Source: Reticulitermes speratus (taxonomy: Eukaryota; Arthropoda; Insecta; Blattodea; Rhinotermitidae). Taken from it: 64,000 bases of DNA. The notes below the pieces were generated by a model. It saw only the letters and a list, made by a program, of their open reading frames with translations, ran no database searches and was not told the origin of the DNA. Below are positions 41,497-53,010 of the stretch, piece by piece. The DNA is taken from positions 21,828,952-21,892,951 of the forward strand of contig JAJKFL010000031.1 of NCBI GenBank assembly GCA_021186555.1. Reading direction: 5' to 3'. The translations under genes and the position numbers were made by a program. How positions within the stretch are numbered: position 1 is the stretch's first letter; every line of letters begins with the position of its first letter.

Positions 41497-41847
41497 CCCG
41501 CCGGGGGCATAGATGTCTGTGTTGTGTTTGCTGTATAAGGACAGTAGTATGGAACATAAAGTGACATGAAGGAGGGAAGGATTTAAAAAGTACAAAAATG
41601 GATCAAAGGAAAAAACGGGACAGAAAAAAATAATCCCACCGGGGGCATGGATGTTTGTCTCTTGTGAGTGTTGTGTGTTGTTGTCAGGTAGAGGCCTCTG
41701 CGACGAGCCGATCCCTCGTCCAGAGGAGTCCTACCGACTGTGTTGTGTCTCTCAGTGTGATCAAAAGGAATTACAAACCTCGACACTGAAACGGGAAACC
41801 GGAGTAGGTAGAAGGGGACGACTAAAAAAAAAAATGAAAGCACAGTG
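41255..41847 (+). repeat. Composite (trimeric) SINE family A insertion
   Basis: A perfect 14-bp duplication, ATGAAAGCACAGTG (41,255-41,268 and 41,834-41,847), brackets one 565-bp insert. It begins with the full tRNA-like head (CGCGGTCTAAGGCG; GGGTTCGAATCCC). The module CACCGGGGGCAT-GATGT then occurs at about 41,342, 41,504 and 41,638. Modules 1 and 2 share an alternative tail (GACATGAA..., AAAATGGATCAAAGG); module 3 has the standard tail. Poly-A (about 41,467-41,494) and A-rich tracts separate them. Confidence 0.85.
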
Positions 41848-43624
41848 TCCTTAATCTCTTCAATGGCTAGAGGCAGCTCTGCACGACCAGACGGCTGATT
41901 TGTATATTTAAAACAGGTAAGAAGCAATTATCGGCCAACAGCACACAATTTGCCACAGTTGTCTATGAATTGTCCAGACCGGACAAAAGTGTTTTTATTT
42001 AAACAGTTACTAGTTACACCTGTTACATAAAATATTGCAACATATGACGCATGCAATAAACTACTACAGCATTACGTAAATGTATGTGAAACTAAGAATA
42101 ATGACGCTTACAACCTTCAGTATTATTTGCCTAAGAATATTACGTTAATGAGACACATCCATTGATGCGTTGGGAAACTGCAGCTGAACACGCACCGTCT
42201 TGGAGGTACACTGCACATTACGGTGCCGTGAGTAATGACTATTGCAACTTAGTAGTTATATGTCATGTTTGAAATTTCTGGATTCACTGGCCTAATGGAA
42301 TGACTGCAGTTGAATAGCGCAAATGAGCAGTACCTATACTGAAAATAACAAAAACCTAACAATAAAAGCCAACTTCTGGCTGTTAAAGTTTGGATTTTAC
42401 AACTACACTGTCCTTTTTGGAAGACTGCTGGTAATTTTAACGCTTGAAACACAGCACCTCGTTAAGAAGTATCGTCATTATTTACTAGAAGCACGTAATA
42501 TAATATAAGACAATTTTGGACCAAAATCTCCGTTGCTTGCATCGTATGTCACGTACAATGAGAACATTTTATTACTAAGTGGGTCTTGAAAAATAGCACA
42601 CATCATAAAGCTAGAAGTTAAAAACGGGATAAGTGTAATGTTGTATCAAAGAATTGGTCCAGTGAGGACTGTTGGTGACATGTCACACCCTACAAACAGA
42701 GAAATGTGCCACGTTTCACAGTTAGACTGGTATTGTCAGTGTAATGTACACACACAACATAAGCTAACACGTGATAATGGGCATGTGGTTAAGTAATCTC
42801 ACACAAAAAATCACATTTCAGTTACAACTTAAAAAAAATAACTGGCCATGCATGCCTTGAGCATATAGTGCAATATTTTCGCACACGCAGTCCTATAAAA
42901 ATAAATGCTGCTGTTACCTTATCTTATCAGCTCCAAGTGGAGTTCACAATCAGAAATCAAGCTTGCCCCAAACTGCACAAGGTCTATCCGTCCATGAGCC
43001 AAGTCGAGTTGCCTCAGCTCCTGGCTTGTTTGATTACACTCTAGGGATGGGCCATCGAATTACAACTGTACAAACTGTGAGTGTGAATTTTTTTCCAAAC
43101 GTACTGTATTTATTTTAAGTACTAGTTGATATCACAGCTCAGTACGTGATAGATAAGTCTTTAGAATCGAAAAAGAACTGGATGATTCTGCTTACAAGGA
43201 AGAGATAGGAAGGAAAAAGGTTGTGACCTATCTTGAAGTTTTGTAACAACATTTTAATAGAACTGCTGTGAGAAATAACGAAGTAACCCATACGGTACCC
43301 ATCATATGGCCGGGATTCACCGAACACATTTCCCTAGTTAAATGCAAGTAACGACCTACCAAGAGACTCGTCGTCAGAAGGATAATTACCGATGTTCTGT
43401 GTGGCGCCAAAACGCAATACAGGGTGGAGCACTCGATGTTTAACAACAAAAGTACCTACGAGTACATACGATAATTAAGAAAATTCTATGTTAATCAGAT
43501 TGCCACAGGTTCATATGCAGAACTCCTTACTAGCTTCAAAGAGATCATATCATGATAAAAAAAATATTCACTTAAATCATAAAACAAATTTATTTTGAAG
43601 ATTCAAGTCTTCTAAGAAATCACG
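41848..43624. other. Non-genic stretch
   Basis: AT-rich, nothing supported. Confidence 0.5.
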
Positions 43625-43779
43625 CTGTGTCGTTAAGTAATTCCCGACGTTTTGAAGGATCGTAGTGCGTTCATCTTCAGGGTTAAGCAGCTCAAGAAGG
43701 CTCCTGTTGGACTATTTGACCCTCAACATACAAGCACTGATGTTTCGAAACGTCGGAAACTACTTATAAAACGACACAG
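43625..43779. repeat. Inverted repeat element
   Basis: Arms CTGTGTCGTTAAGTAATTCC... and ...AACTACTTATAAAACGACACAG are reverse complements with mismatches. The interior has CATCTTCAGGG and CGACGTTT/AAACGTCG blocks. Type unknown. Confidence 0.55.
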
Positions 43780-44902
43780 GGCAACATAAAGAAATCTTCA
43801 GCAACGCCAATGTGAAAACTTCAAATAACTTTAGTGTACGTATCTTTAAGTTGTTATTTGTGGTTTAATTGAAGACGTCTTTAGTATCTCGGACTATATA
43901 TCGTCGATAGTAGAATTATGAACTGGAAAAACTTTGGAACGAAGCGATCATGGCCTAATAGAGAAACTACCCAACATATGCCTGGAACAATGAGGAAAAC
44001 CACGCAAAATAGGATCAGTACACACATTTTTCGATAGTTAGGTGTGAATAGTTTCACGTTTTGTAGTTTTATGCAGGTTAGCAGGAAGTGTGAAATAATT
44101 TATTGAATTCGGGAAGGATGCACAACTGATTGATGAATTAGAAGAATGGGAAATTTTTTCATTAAGAAGATTAATAGAACGGAATTAAAGACAACGCACA
44201 TGATAGTTAAGTTATATAAAAGAAAGAAATACAGAAATCAGAAAATGATTACAATATTTGAAACGATATTTGGTTTATAAGGCTTGGAGGGAAATACGGA
44301 TGGTACACTGAGGTAAAAAGTGTATAAAAATATTGTTTTCAGAAACAGACATACTTGTATAGGCTGCGAACTGCAAAATCCCTGTTTTTAAGCAGACGCA
44401 ACCTTCTGTACATTTTGACTCAACCAATAAATATTTAATATGATTTGATCAGGATCAGGCATCCGATGTCACGGCCAAGTTTGGAAACGGGCAGCTTCCG
44501 AATACAAGTCCACCGCTACCTCAACCTGCTCGGCCTCGCGGTACACCCCTGTGTCGCGGCACACCTGTTAATAACCACTGGTCTCGATGGTATCCAACAT
44601 ACAAATCTGCTCGTTTGGCACCTATAGATTATTAAGTAGATATTCACTAGTAATTGTGTCTCCACACGCTGCGTGACATATCACACAAGCCTCTCACTGC
44701 TCATACTATTCCGCCTGGGGATGAGTGTGTTATTAAATGACACTGTCAATTGCTAGGATTATGTAGTGTCGGTGATAGATGAATGAATGAATATGGAGAA
44801 CTTGTGGAACGATAATGACTCGCTGTCACAAACGATACATGGGAATCGAAGCCTTTTTCTACAATTCTGAAATAAAACTTTATGTAAGGAACAAACGTTA
44901 TG

Positions 44903-45093
44903 CCACGACAATTGGGTGACGTTTTGGAACTGTCTGTCAGGGCTAAAAATCTTTCAACAGCAAGTAGCACCATTGCATCATACAACTACCGTACATACGC
45001 TGCGACAATTAAGTGACGTTTGGAACTGCGAGTCAGGACTCAAAGCCTTTCAACAGCAAGTAGCACTGTTGCATCATACGACTACCTTAAATA
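44903..45093 (+). repeat. 97-bp tandem duplication
   Basis: Two adjacent copies share GACAATT, GTGACGTTT, TCTGTCAGG/GCGAGTCAGG, CTTTCAACAGCAAGTAGCAC and TTGCATCATAC blocks, 97 bp apart, with about 10-15 percent divergence. The ORF spanning them shows no family I know. Confidence 0.75.
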
Positions 45094-46679
45094 CGAAATT
45101 CATGTCACAGGATTTTCTTCAGCATTTGATAATTATTCAGCCGGTCATAAAATTCCCCATTTCAATAAAGCCCAAAATTGAATCACACTGTTCGCAACAA
45201 TTCGCAAGCCAGACGATATCCAGCACACACGATCGCGCTCATACACGCAAACACATTTTTCTAAGATCCATTTTCACAGCATTTCCAAACCAGGACTAGA
45301 TTATGAATGTGGCCGCTTTCCATGACTTTCTTCGGCAAACGTCTGTAGTATGCTATTTACACTTTTGTCCGTGTGAGCTGTATGATTCGTCTGTCATCGC
45401 TTTTTACTGTCACCACAGGTAGTGAAAAACACATTTGCTTTGTTAGTTTACGTCGTGTAGACCGAAACATGTATGTAAGTATGTCCTTATCAAGAAAATC
45501 TCTCTCGTGTAGAATGAGAGGCAAAATAACCAGCAGCTGTTGATACTGCGCCGAGAAGGAATATACTATTGTATTTCCTTATCAAATGGGCAATAAAACT
45601 GACTATACGGGTAACTTGTTATAATCCACTCACAGAATATGGTGTTATAAATATTCTAACAAGGTTAGCTCCAGGCGTAACAGAAATTACTGGGGGTCAT
45701 CATAGTGCAACAACAGACCAACTACTGTAAAGATATCCAGCATTAATCAGATACTTCTGAAGAAATTTAGAGCACAAAAGGCACTACGTCAGGTATTTAT
45801 AAGCTTAAAGAAAACCTACACCGCAGCTGGGAGTGAAATGTGCAAAATTCTTGAACCGCTGCGTGTCCGGTTTATCAGCATACACGGGGCTTTGAAATAC
45901 AAGGCCAGCGGGCTAATTGCTTCTACACGGAAAAATAGCCATAAATCCCACCTTGGCTCTAACCAACGAACATTTATTCTTAGAACAGTGGTTGCATTTA
46001 TGCACGTGATTATGCAGTACTGTGTTGCGAAATAACATGAAACACAACCCTGAACGAGGAGTATTCAACCAGGATCCTGTTTACAACGTTTAAGTCGTGA
46101 AGAAAATGTCGACGACAGTTTCATATGAAAATTTCTGAAACCGTAGTTCCTTCCAAAGCAACGTGTTGAAGTTTCGTGCAATGGATCAGTGTTAAGACAA
46201 AGAAAGCCCCCCTCAGAAAAGACACGTAGGCTTACGAACTGCAGAGAAACTGACATTGGTGGTCGAATAGAAGCAAAACCGGAATGTCGTTAAGTCTCTG
46301 GGCTCTTCGGTGCGGGCAGTCACGAAATACAGACTCCGTTACAACAAAATCGTTTAAAGTTGACGATCCTACAAAATGTCTTCCACCTCCATGGAGCAGG
46401 AATTTGATACTGTGGGTGGTTTCAGGGATCTGGGTTTTGCGGTCGCCTTGACCAGAACTTACGTTATCTTTTGCTATAGCGTTGTTGGCGAGTAAATAAC
46501 AAGGCAAAACAGTACGTACTAATCCACAAGAAGATCCTCTGCTGCTCGTGAAGTGCCTTCGAACGATTTGAATTTCGGAATGTGGTGCACAATTACTGCT
46601 CAGAGGATAACACGGCCACGTATTTGTAACGAAAAAGAGAATTCCGAACATTACGTAAGATTAAGTCTGTAAAATTTAA

Positions 46680-47000
46680 GCGCTTTCGCATAGTGGCGAA
46701 AAGCGCCTCTTATCTTCAACTCCGTCCGTCTGTCCGCATGTATCAGCGCGGCTCACACCGCACGGATTTCCGTGAAATTCGATACTGGGGGCTTTTGTGA
46801 AACTCTGTCGACAAAATCCTAATTTGGTTAAAATCGGGCAAAAATATTGGGCACTTTACATGAAGACCTAAGTACGTTTTATTATTGCCAGCGACATTAA
46901 ATCGCCATAAAAGCGCTCTCTTCGAGTGAAATTGTATCGGGCTCTTAGGACAGGCGAGGTGGTATAAACATTAGGCGAAAGGCCACAATGTTACGTTAAA
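46680..47000 (+). repeat. Dispersed repeat R, diverged copy
   Basis: Shares TCCGTCTGTCCGCATG, GACAAAATCC, ACTTTACATGAAGACCTA and the end TGTTACGTTAAACGTAAATT with the other R copies, but its middle is deleted. Confidence 0.6.
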
Positions 47001-47039
47001 CGTAAATTACCTACCTTGTTTAAACTGAGCACAAAAGAA

Positions 47040-47330
47040 ATCGTCCAGACATTTCATGCAGATAGCTGTGTGAATGTGTTAGCTGAAGTTTTTGGCGAAC
47101 GACTGCTGTATCACAAATGGTGGTCTGCCCCATCAGGCGATTTAAATCCTTGTGACTTTTACTTCTGAGGCACACTAAAAGATTAAACACCAAGCGTATA
47201 ACTTTAATTCACTAAATGCATTGAAAGTATTCGTCAGAACGTTTTCTTTATCCCAAGACAACTTCGCCATGTGTCTAAAACTGGTTTTTCACGATTTAAT
47301 GTCGACATTTCGAAATTCTAATCCGAATTA
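47040..47330 (+). pseudogene. mariner/Tc1-type transposase C-terminal remnant
   Basis: The translation contains SGDLNPCDFYF followed by a stop, GTLKD, further stops, and FIPRQLRHVSKTGFSRF. SPDLNP-D-F--W is the hallmark around the third catalytic acid of mariner-like transposases. Stops show that it is dead. Confidence 0.65.
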
Positions 47331-47549
47331 AGGCATGTCATACCTGAGGGAAAAAAACCACACAGCGAAATATCGGCATCTCCTGCTTCGCTATGCAGAC
47401 AGCTTACCGTATCAGCGTATGGGACACAGAATCGTGGTAAACTGGATACTCTGTAGGTTAGGCTAATTAAAAGACGTTCATCATGAAATAGACCGACAGT
47501 GAAGCCCATGTACGTGGACACCTGCATTTCTTCTTCATAATACTTTATT

Positions 47550-47790
47550 CTCTTTCGGGTTCGATTCCGATGGTGTCATTGGAATTTTTCATTGACATAA
47601 TCCTTTCGGCCGCACTATGGTCCTGGGGTCGACTCAGCCTCTAAGAGAAATGAGTACCAGGTATATTTCCTGGGGGGTAAAGGCGGCCGGTGCGTAAGGC
47701 TGACAACCTTACCACCTTCATGTGCCGACTGTCTACAAATCTGGGAGCCTCAACCTCCTGGAACCCTAAGGGCCTGTATAGGGATTGTTT
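47550..47790 (+). repeat. SINE family B, 5'-truncated
   Basis: Begins at box B (GGGTTCGATTCCGATGG) and is collinear with 8,700-7,697 minus strand. It reads straight through the site interrupted there by the TA-flanked element. Confidence 0.85.
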
Positions 47791-48054
47791 TTTTTTTACC
47801 CTTTCAATTGGTCTTAAATATGCCGTCACTATGGACCGTCCAAGAAAACCACGAGGGACTAAAACTGAATTGGGTACATCAGCTTCTTGCGTGTGTTGAT
47901 GTTGTTGATTTACTGGGAAAATACATAAGTACAGTACAGCAAGACATAAAACTTCTGTCATAATTTGCATCATATTTTGCGATCGAATCAAGGGCAATGA
48001 TATAGGCGGCGCATGCAGGAGGCACGGGAGAAATCATATATTCATACACTCTTC

Positions 48055-48306
48055 TTTATTTCTTTCTTAGTCTGACGTCTTCTACCTTCTCAGTGTAGGT
48101 GCAGAGGGTTACTGTAGCACGTGATCACACTCAATGACACACACTCAGTAGTACTCCACTGGACGAGGGATCGGCCCGTCGCAGAGACCTCTACCTGGCA
48201 ACACAAAACACTCACAAGAGAGAGACATTCATGCCCCCTGCGGAATTCGAACCCGCAACCCCATCAAGCAAGCGGCCGCAGACCTACACCTTAAGCCGCA
48301 CGGTCA
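48055..48306 (-). repeat. tRNA-derived SINE, family A
   Basis: Minus-strand copy with head TGCGGCTTAAGGTGTAGGTC and box B GCGGGTTCGAATTCCGC. The far end, TTTCTTTCTTAGTCTGAC, matches 12,043-12,316. Confidence 0.85.
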
Positions 48307-49098
48307 ATACAATATTTTGGTCGAAAATACTTAGGGATGAGACAGCGCTGAAGACACGGGGGTAGATGGGAATATATATCAAAACGGGTCTTAAATATGT
48401 TGGGAGAGTGGTCTGCCTCTGACATAAGGTAGGTAGGTACTAAAGAAATGGCAAACTATTTCAAAGACCTACAATCCAAAACAAAATCGCTGCACATGCA
48501 CCAGTAAGCAGGATTCCACACTACTGTTCTCAGACAACTGCTTCCAGAAGTCGGAGTGTGCAGTGTGGGTACAGATACGTTCCAGTATTGATCAGCAAGA
48601 GTAGAACATCCACTGAGCACGCCAGTGGGAGGACGCTTTAAGTGTAGGTTACTTCAGGTCACAGAAGGGTCAGATATGTAATACTCCATGTAAGATACTG
48701 TTCGATATCAGCAGTTTCTTGGGCTTCAATAAAGGGTCAGATCTCCAGTATTAAACACTGCCTCAAATTCAGCAGACTGCAGTCTGCAATCTTGGTAGTC
48801 TCCACCATGAATGTACGGAAATTAGGATTAACATGGTCTGCTGAATATTCCTGGTATTATTAAAGATATGGGCGTAGGGTTTCAAGTACAACACTGTACT
48901 GCATCAGGGGGAAATTTTGGATTGGTGCAGCTTCGTCTGTGACTAAACGATATATATTAGCCCTTGCAAGATATTCACTATTACGGAATACGAAAATTCG
49001 CTACAATATCTGCAGTTAGAATATTCACACGTCAGAATCGGTTCAAACCAAGTCACAACTAAACCCTCTTCTTCCCCCCTTACCAAGATTCATTTTTA
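48307..49098. other. Non-genic stretch
   Basis: Nothing supported. Confidence 0.5.
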
Positions 49099-49591
49099 GG
49101 CGAGTTCGAAAAATTGAGAAAAGCGACTATTAGCTTCGTCATATGTGTCTGTCTGTCCGTCCGTCTGCATGGAATAACTCGGCATCCACTGGACGGATTT
49201 TCATGAAATTTGATATTTGAGTAGTTTTCGAAAATCTGTCGAGAAAATTCAAGTTCATTAAAATCTGACAAGAATAACGGGTACTTTACATGAAGACCTA
49301 CGTACATTTATGATAGTATCTCGCTCAATTCTTCTAAGAATGAGAAATGTTTCAGACAACGTTGTAGAGAAAATCAGAACAAACGTTTTATGTTCTGTAA
49401 CTTTTTTCCCCCGAAAATCGTGCCGTTTAAGAGATAATGTGGAATAATACGGTACATCCAGACAGGCCACAGATGACAATATAATACGGCGCATGCGCTT
49501 TGCATGCTGGATAACTAAGGCTGCAGACACACACTCAGAATATGTAATACTTATTGCTTTTCCCCGGCAACAATGGTTACGCGAACGCGCC
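49099..49591 (+). repeat. Dispersed repeat R, copy 2
   Basis: Tips GGCGAGTTCGA (49,099-49,109) and GCGAACGCGCC (49,581-49,591). The body is about 90 percent similar to 62,444-62,933 by eye. Confidence 0.85.
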
Positions 49592-51250
49592 TCAATATTA
49601 CATTACACGTGCACTGTTGGTCTTGTAATATTACTTCCTTATCTACGCGATGACCCTTCGTTCGGGTTCCAAGACAGCAACTTAACATAAGTTGGCTGGC
49701 CACGTTGCCACGAACCCAAACCACTTAAACCTGCACAATTCAATTACCCAAATGACACTAAGTGACGGGTACACCTTGTGTAGCCAGTTACGTAACTGTT
49801 CATCAGCCACTTTGCAGGAGGTTTCGCTAACAGACGTGTCTTCTGAAAGAGAAGATTCTGGTGTATTTACTATTAAACTGGACTCCGAAAATTATACAAT
49901 TCGAACAGCCTATTTCATGACTAGTATGAAGAATAAGTGTTTCTTCACAGAGAGCCCAAATTAATTAAACTACGGTTAACATTGGGCCAGTTTATCCAAC
50001 AAATACCTCAAGAAATATAGCCATACGAAATGTATTAAGAGCAAAACAGTAGGGTGGAGGAGGAAATTTGAGGATCTGTTTACCGCCTTTAAAGTCCAGG
50101 CTCAGGGTTCATCACTGAGAGCACGGTTTTTATTAACACGTTAAAAACGAAACACACCCACTCTTAGATCAGTGCAGGAATACGATAAGGTTGTATCGAT
50201 TGAATATAAAATAAATACAAAAATAAAAGACATCTACCTTTTGCAAATGTGCAGTCCTCGAAACATGTAACAGCACGTAATATACTAGTATATAACACTG
50301 TAATTATAGCACAATGTTTCCTTGAACTGCGAATCTTGACCAGTAACACTTTTCCAACTACATTTCAAAATGTCTATGATTGTTTATTAGTGTTTTTCTC
50401 TCACATATTTTTTAAAACAAAAAATATGGTCTACATAATGTCGCTTTCCGTTTTGACTTCATGTTTGTTCGTCCACCGTCAACGTTAAATTCAGACGTAC
50501 GTTACAGAGAGGGGCGAACAGACGGGCTTACAAGTGCCGTATCGGAAGTCATGTCTTTTTGAGACCCTGTAGTAGAAGCAATGTAAGTGAATAGATTTTA
50601 TTAAATACGTTACTGAGAGAACAAAAATTTCACTTTGTAGCGACTTTGGCTAATCAGGATCAGTATACCTGATGATTAATGTAAATTTTCATTTTTATAT
50701 CTGTAAATAGTCTGACTTACAATAGCTAAAACGCATTTAAAATTATTTACTCCATGTAGAGTAACTTCTTACGCATAAAAACAATAAATCAGTACATGCT
50801 TCGTTATGTTTGCATTTAATTTAAATACAGTCCTGAATGTGAAACACTTTCGACTGATCCTGTGATATGATGTGTCAAATTCGAAAGATGAAATTCCATA
50901 ATGGAGCTTGCAAAGCTTTTGTTGAGCTTGGAATGATCTACTGCTGCATTTCCTCATTCAAATCATCAGTTGTGTTAGCGTTAGTGTTGAAAACTTTATC
51001 CTTCAGGGATACCCCCGAAAGAAAACAACACATGTTTAAGGTTTGTGACAGTTCAATTTATGACTGGTGACAAAGTTTTTGACTAATAGAAATCCACTTT
51101 GGGCACTTTTATCAAACTATATAATCCAACTTAAGTTCACTGATAGTGTGGCGTAACTTAAAATACGTCAGACTATACGCAGAAGATGAGGTAAATGTGA
51201 AAGATTCAAAGGTTACTAATATTTCCCCGAGGTCTTTAAACTAATTTATT

Positions 51251-51292
<42 letters not shown>

Positions 51293-51480
51293 CCTATATA
51301 TAACACCAAGCCATCCGTAGTGTGATCCAAAGTTCCCAATGACACTTTTAACCATGAAACACACCACACGAATTGACAATGCCTACAGCACATTTAAACC
51401 TTCATATCTGACTTCAACAGGACTGCACAACAACTGATTTTCATTATTAATGACGATGGCCCACCAGGTTAACGGAAATA
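49592..51480. other. Non-genic stretch
   Basis: Contains (TA)n at about 51,254-51,290. The short ORFs are not recognisable. Confidence 0.5.
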
Positions 51481-51558
51481 CAGGGCATACACAAAAGAAT
51501 GGTGCGGTTTTAATAATGTTCACTATTAAAACCGCACCATTATTTTGTGTATGCCCTG
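51481..51558. mobile_element. 78-bp palindromic MITE, copy 2
   Basis: Same palindrome as 22,687-22,764, flanked by TA (51,479-51,480 and 51,559-51,560), with a few substitutions near the centre and one arm. Confidence 0.85.
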
Positions 51559-52589
51559 TATAAGCGGTTTGTTCAGCTGTGTAAGGGCGATGAAACGCTC
51601 CCATTATTTTTGTCTATCATTGCGTCTTGGCATCAGCAAGCATTTTGCGTAAAGGGTCCCATTGTCAAAAATGTTTAGAAGCAACAAAGTCAGCCATCAT
51701 CTCTAAGATTCTTTAAGTGCCAATATAATCTGGATGTTTACATAAACTTTCAATTATATTTTAATATTGGGTGACTCATTTCCACTCCACTTCCTTTTCT
51801 TTATTTTTTGTAGGCTACTTTCCAAGATGCATAATTTTTATTACAATACCCGTGTGTGCACAGCGCATATATCTTGTGGCACAAGTATTTTATTTCACGT
51901 AAAGAAGAATCATTTTCGTAACTGTCACCAATAGTCGGTCTTGCATTAACTTAGATTTCAGAAAAGTAGTTTCGGGTTTCAAAAGTTTGAACACACCCTG
52001 TTCTAAAGTCACTCTTGTTTATGACATGCAGAACACTGATTTTCACCCTGGCCACTGCCTACCAGTGCGATAACAATGGTGCTATTTTAAACACGTAAAA
52101 CTCTAATCATCACACAACTACCATAATTACAGCTAATTATATGTTGTATATTTACTTTTCAATACACTTCGTAACTAGTAACTGAAACGCACCAGTCCCA
52201 TTGATCACCTGGAATAAGTTGTGCCCAAACAATCTCCCAGTTATTCGGTAATTTAATAACACTGTATCAACGTTCGAGTTTCTTCTGTATCGACCACAAG
52301 AAGAAGAGATCTGATAAGCACATGTGCACTGCGTTCCTTATTTTAATGTCAAGAGTATTCTGCATGAGAAAGCCAGTCTGGACAGCGTCCCCGCCAAGAA
52401 GCATCCCATAGGAGTCTCACAGACGAAACAGGAACGGTCAGCATACCGTCCTTACATTTTGTTGCAAAAAGGGGGATTCCTGTGTGCTAAAGTTTAATAA
52501 TTCACACTAATAAGAAGGTGGAGAGTGATGTAATGATGTACGTAATATGCGACACAGACATGACTGACGGCGGTCATGAAGGGAACTCA

Positions 52590-52720
52590 CAGCTGATACT
52601 GAGTAAGGTTATGCCTAGAATTTAACTGGAAACACTGAAGGAAAGAGACCACTTGTGAGGCCTAAACGTAGATGGGAGGACAATATTAAAATAAATCTTG
52701 AACAAGTGATGTAGGAGAAT
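52590..52720 (+). pseudogene. LINE-type retroposon 3' remnant
   Basis: The frame with RPLVRPKRRWEDNIKINLEQ resembles the common C-terminal GKRPLGRPRRRWEDNI motif of non-LTR retroposon proteins. A stop follows at once. Very short. Confidence 0.5.
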
Positions 52721-52769
52721 GCAATATGGATTCGATTCAGAATAGAACTTGTGAAAACTATCACGTAAC

Positions 52770-53010
52770 TTCGGAAATATCTCAAATACCTGAGCAACGA
52801 CTGCCCTGGCGTTAGTCCTGTACTCAAGCACCATGTCGTTAAGGCAAAGGGCGAACCTTGTCTGTGGGCTTGCCTCTTTAAGAACGGCCGGTTCGTACAG
52901 GACAAGAAGTTGGACACATCCTGTAGCAAGTCTCGGCGTGGATTTGTTGCAATCTTGATTCCGGATTTCAGCGAGCAGGCACATCACTTTACTGACCGAG
53001 TGGTCATGGC
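52770..53010 (-). CDS. Possible host exon, unrecognised
   Basis: An open minus-strand frame from about 53,010 down to a possible donor CAG/GTATTT at 52,789/52,788. The peptide includes KVMCLLAEIRNQDCNKSTPR and LCLNDMVLEYRTNARAVVAQ. GC content is above its surroundings and the codons look ordinary, which suggests an exon. A second frame is also open and no clear acceptor was found, so this is tentative. It could be a retroposed fragment next to the LINE remnant. Confidence 0.3.

Noticed and set aside
46232..46651. 139-residue minus-strand ORF
   Set aside because: No motif or splice signals that I can support; it lies in a transposon-rich stretch and may be an old mobile-element fragment.
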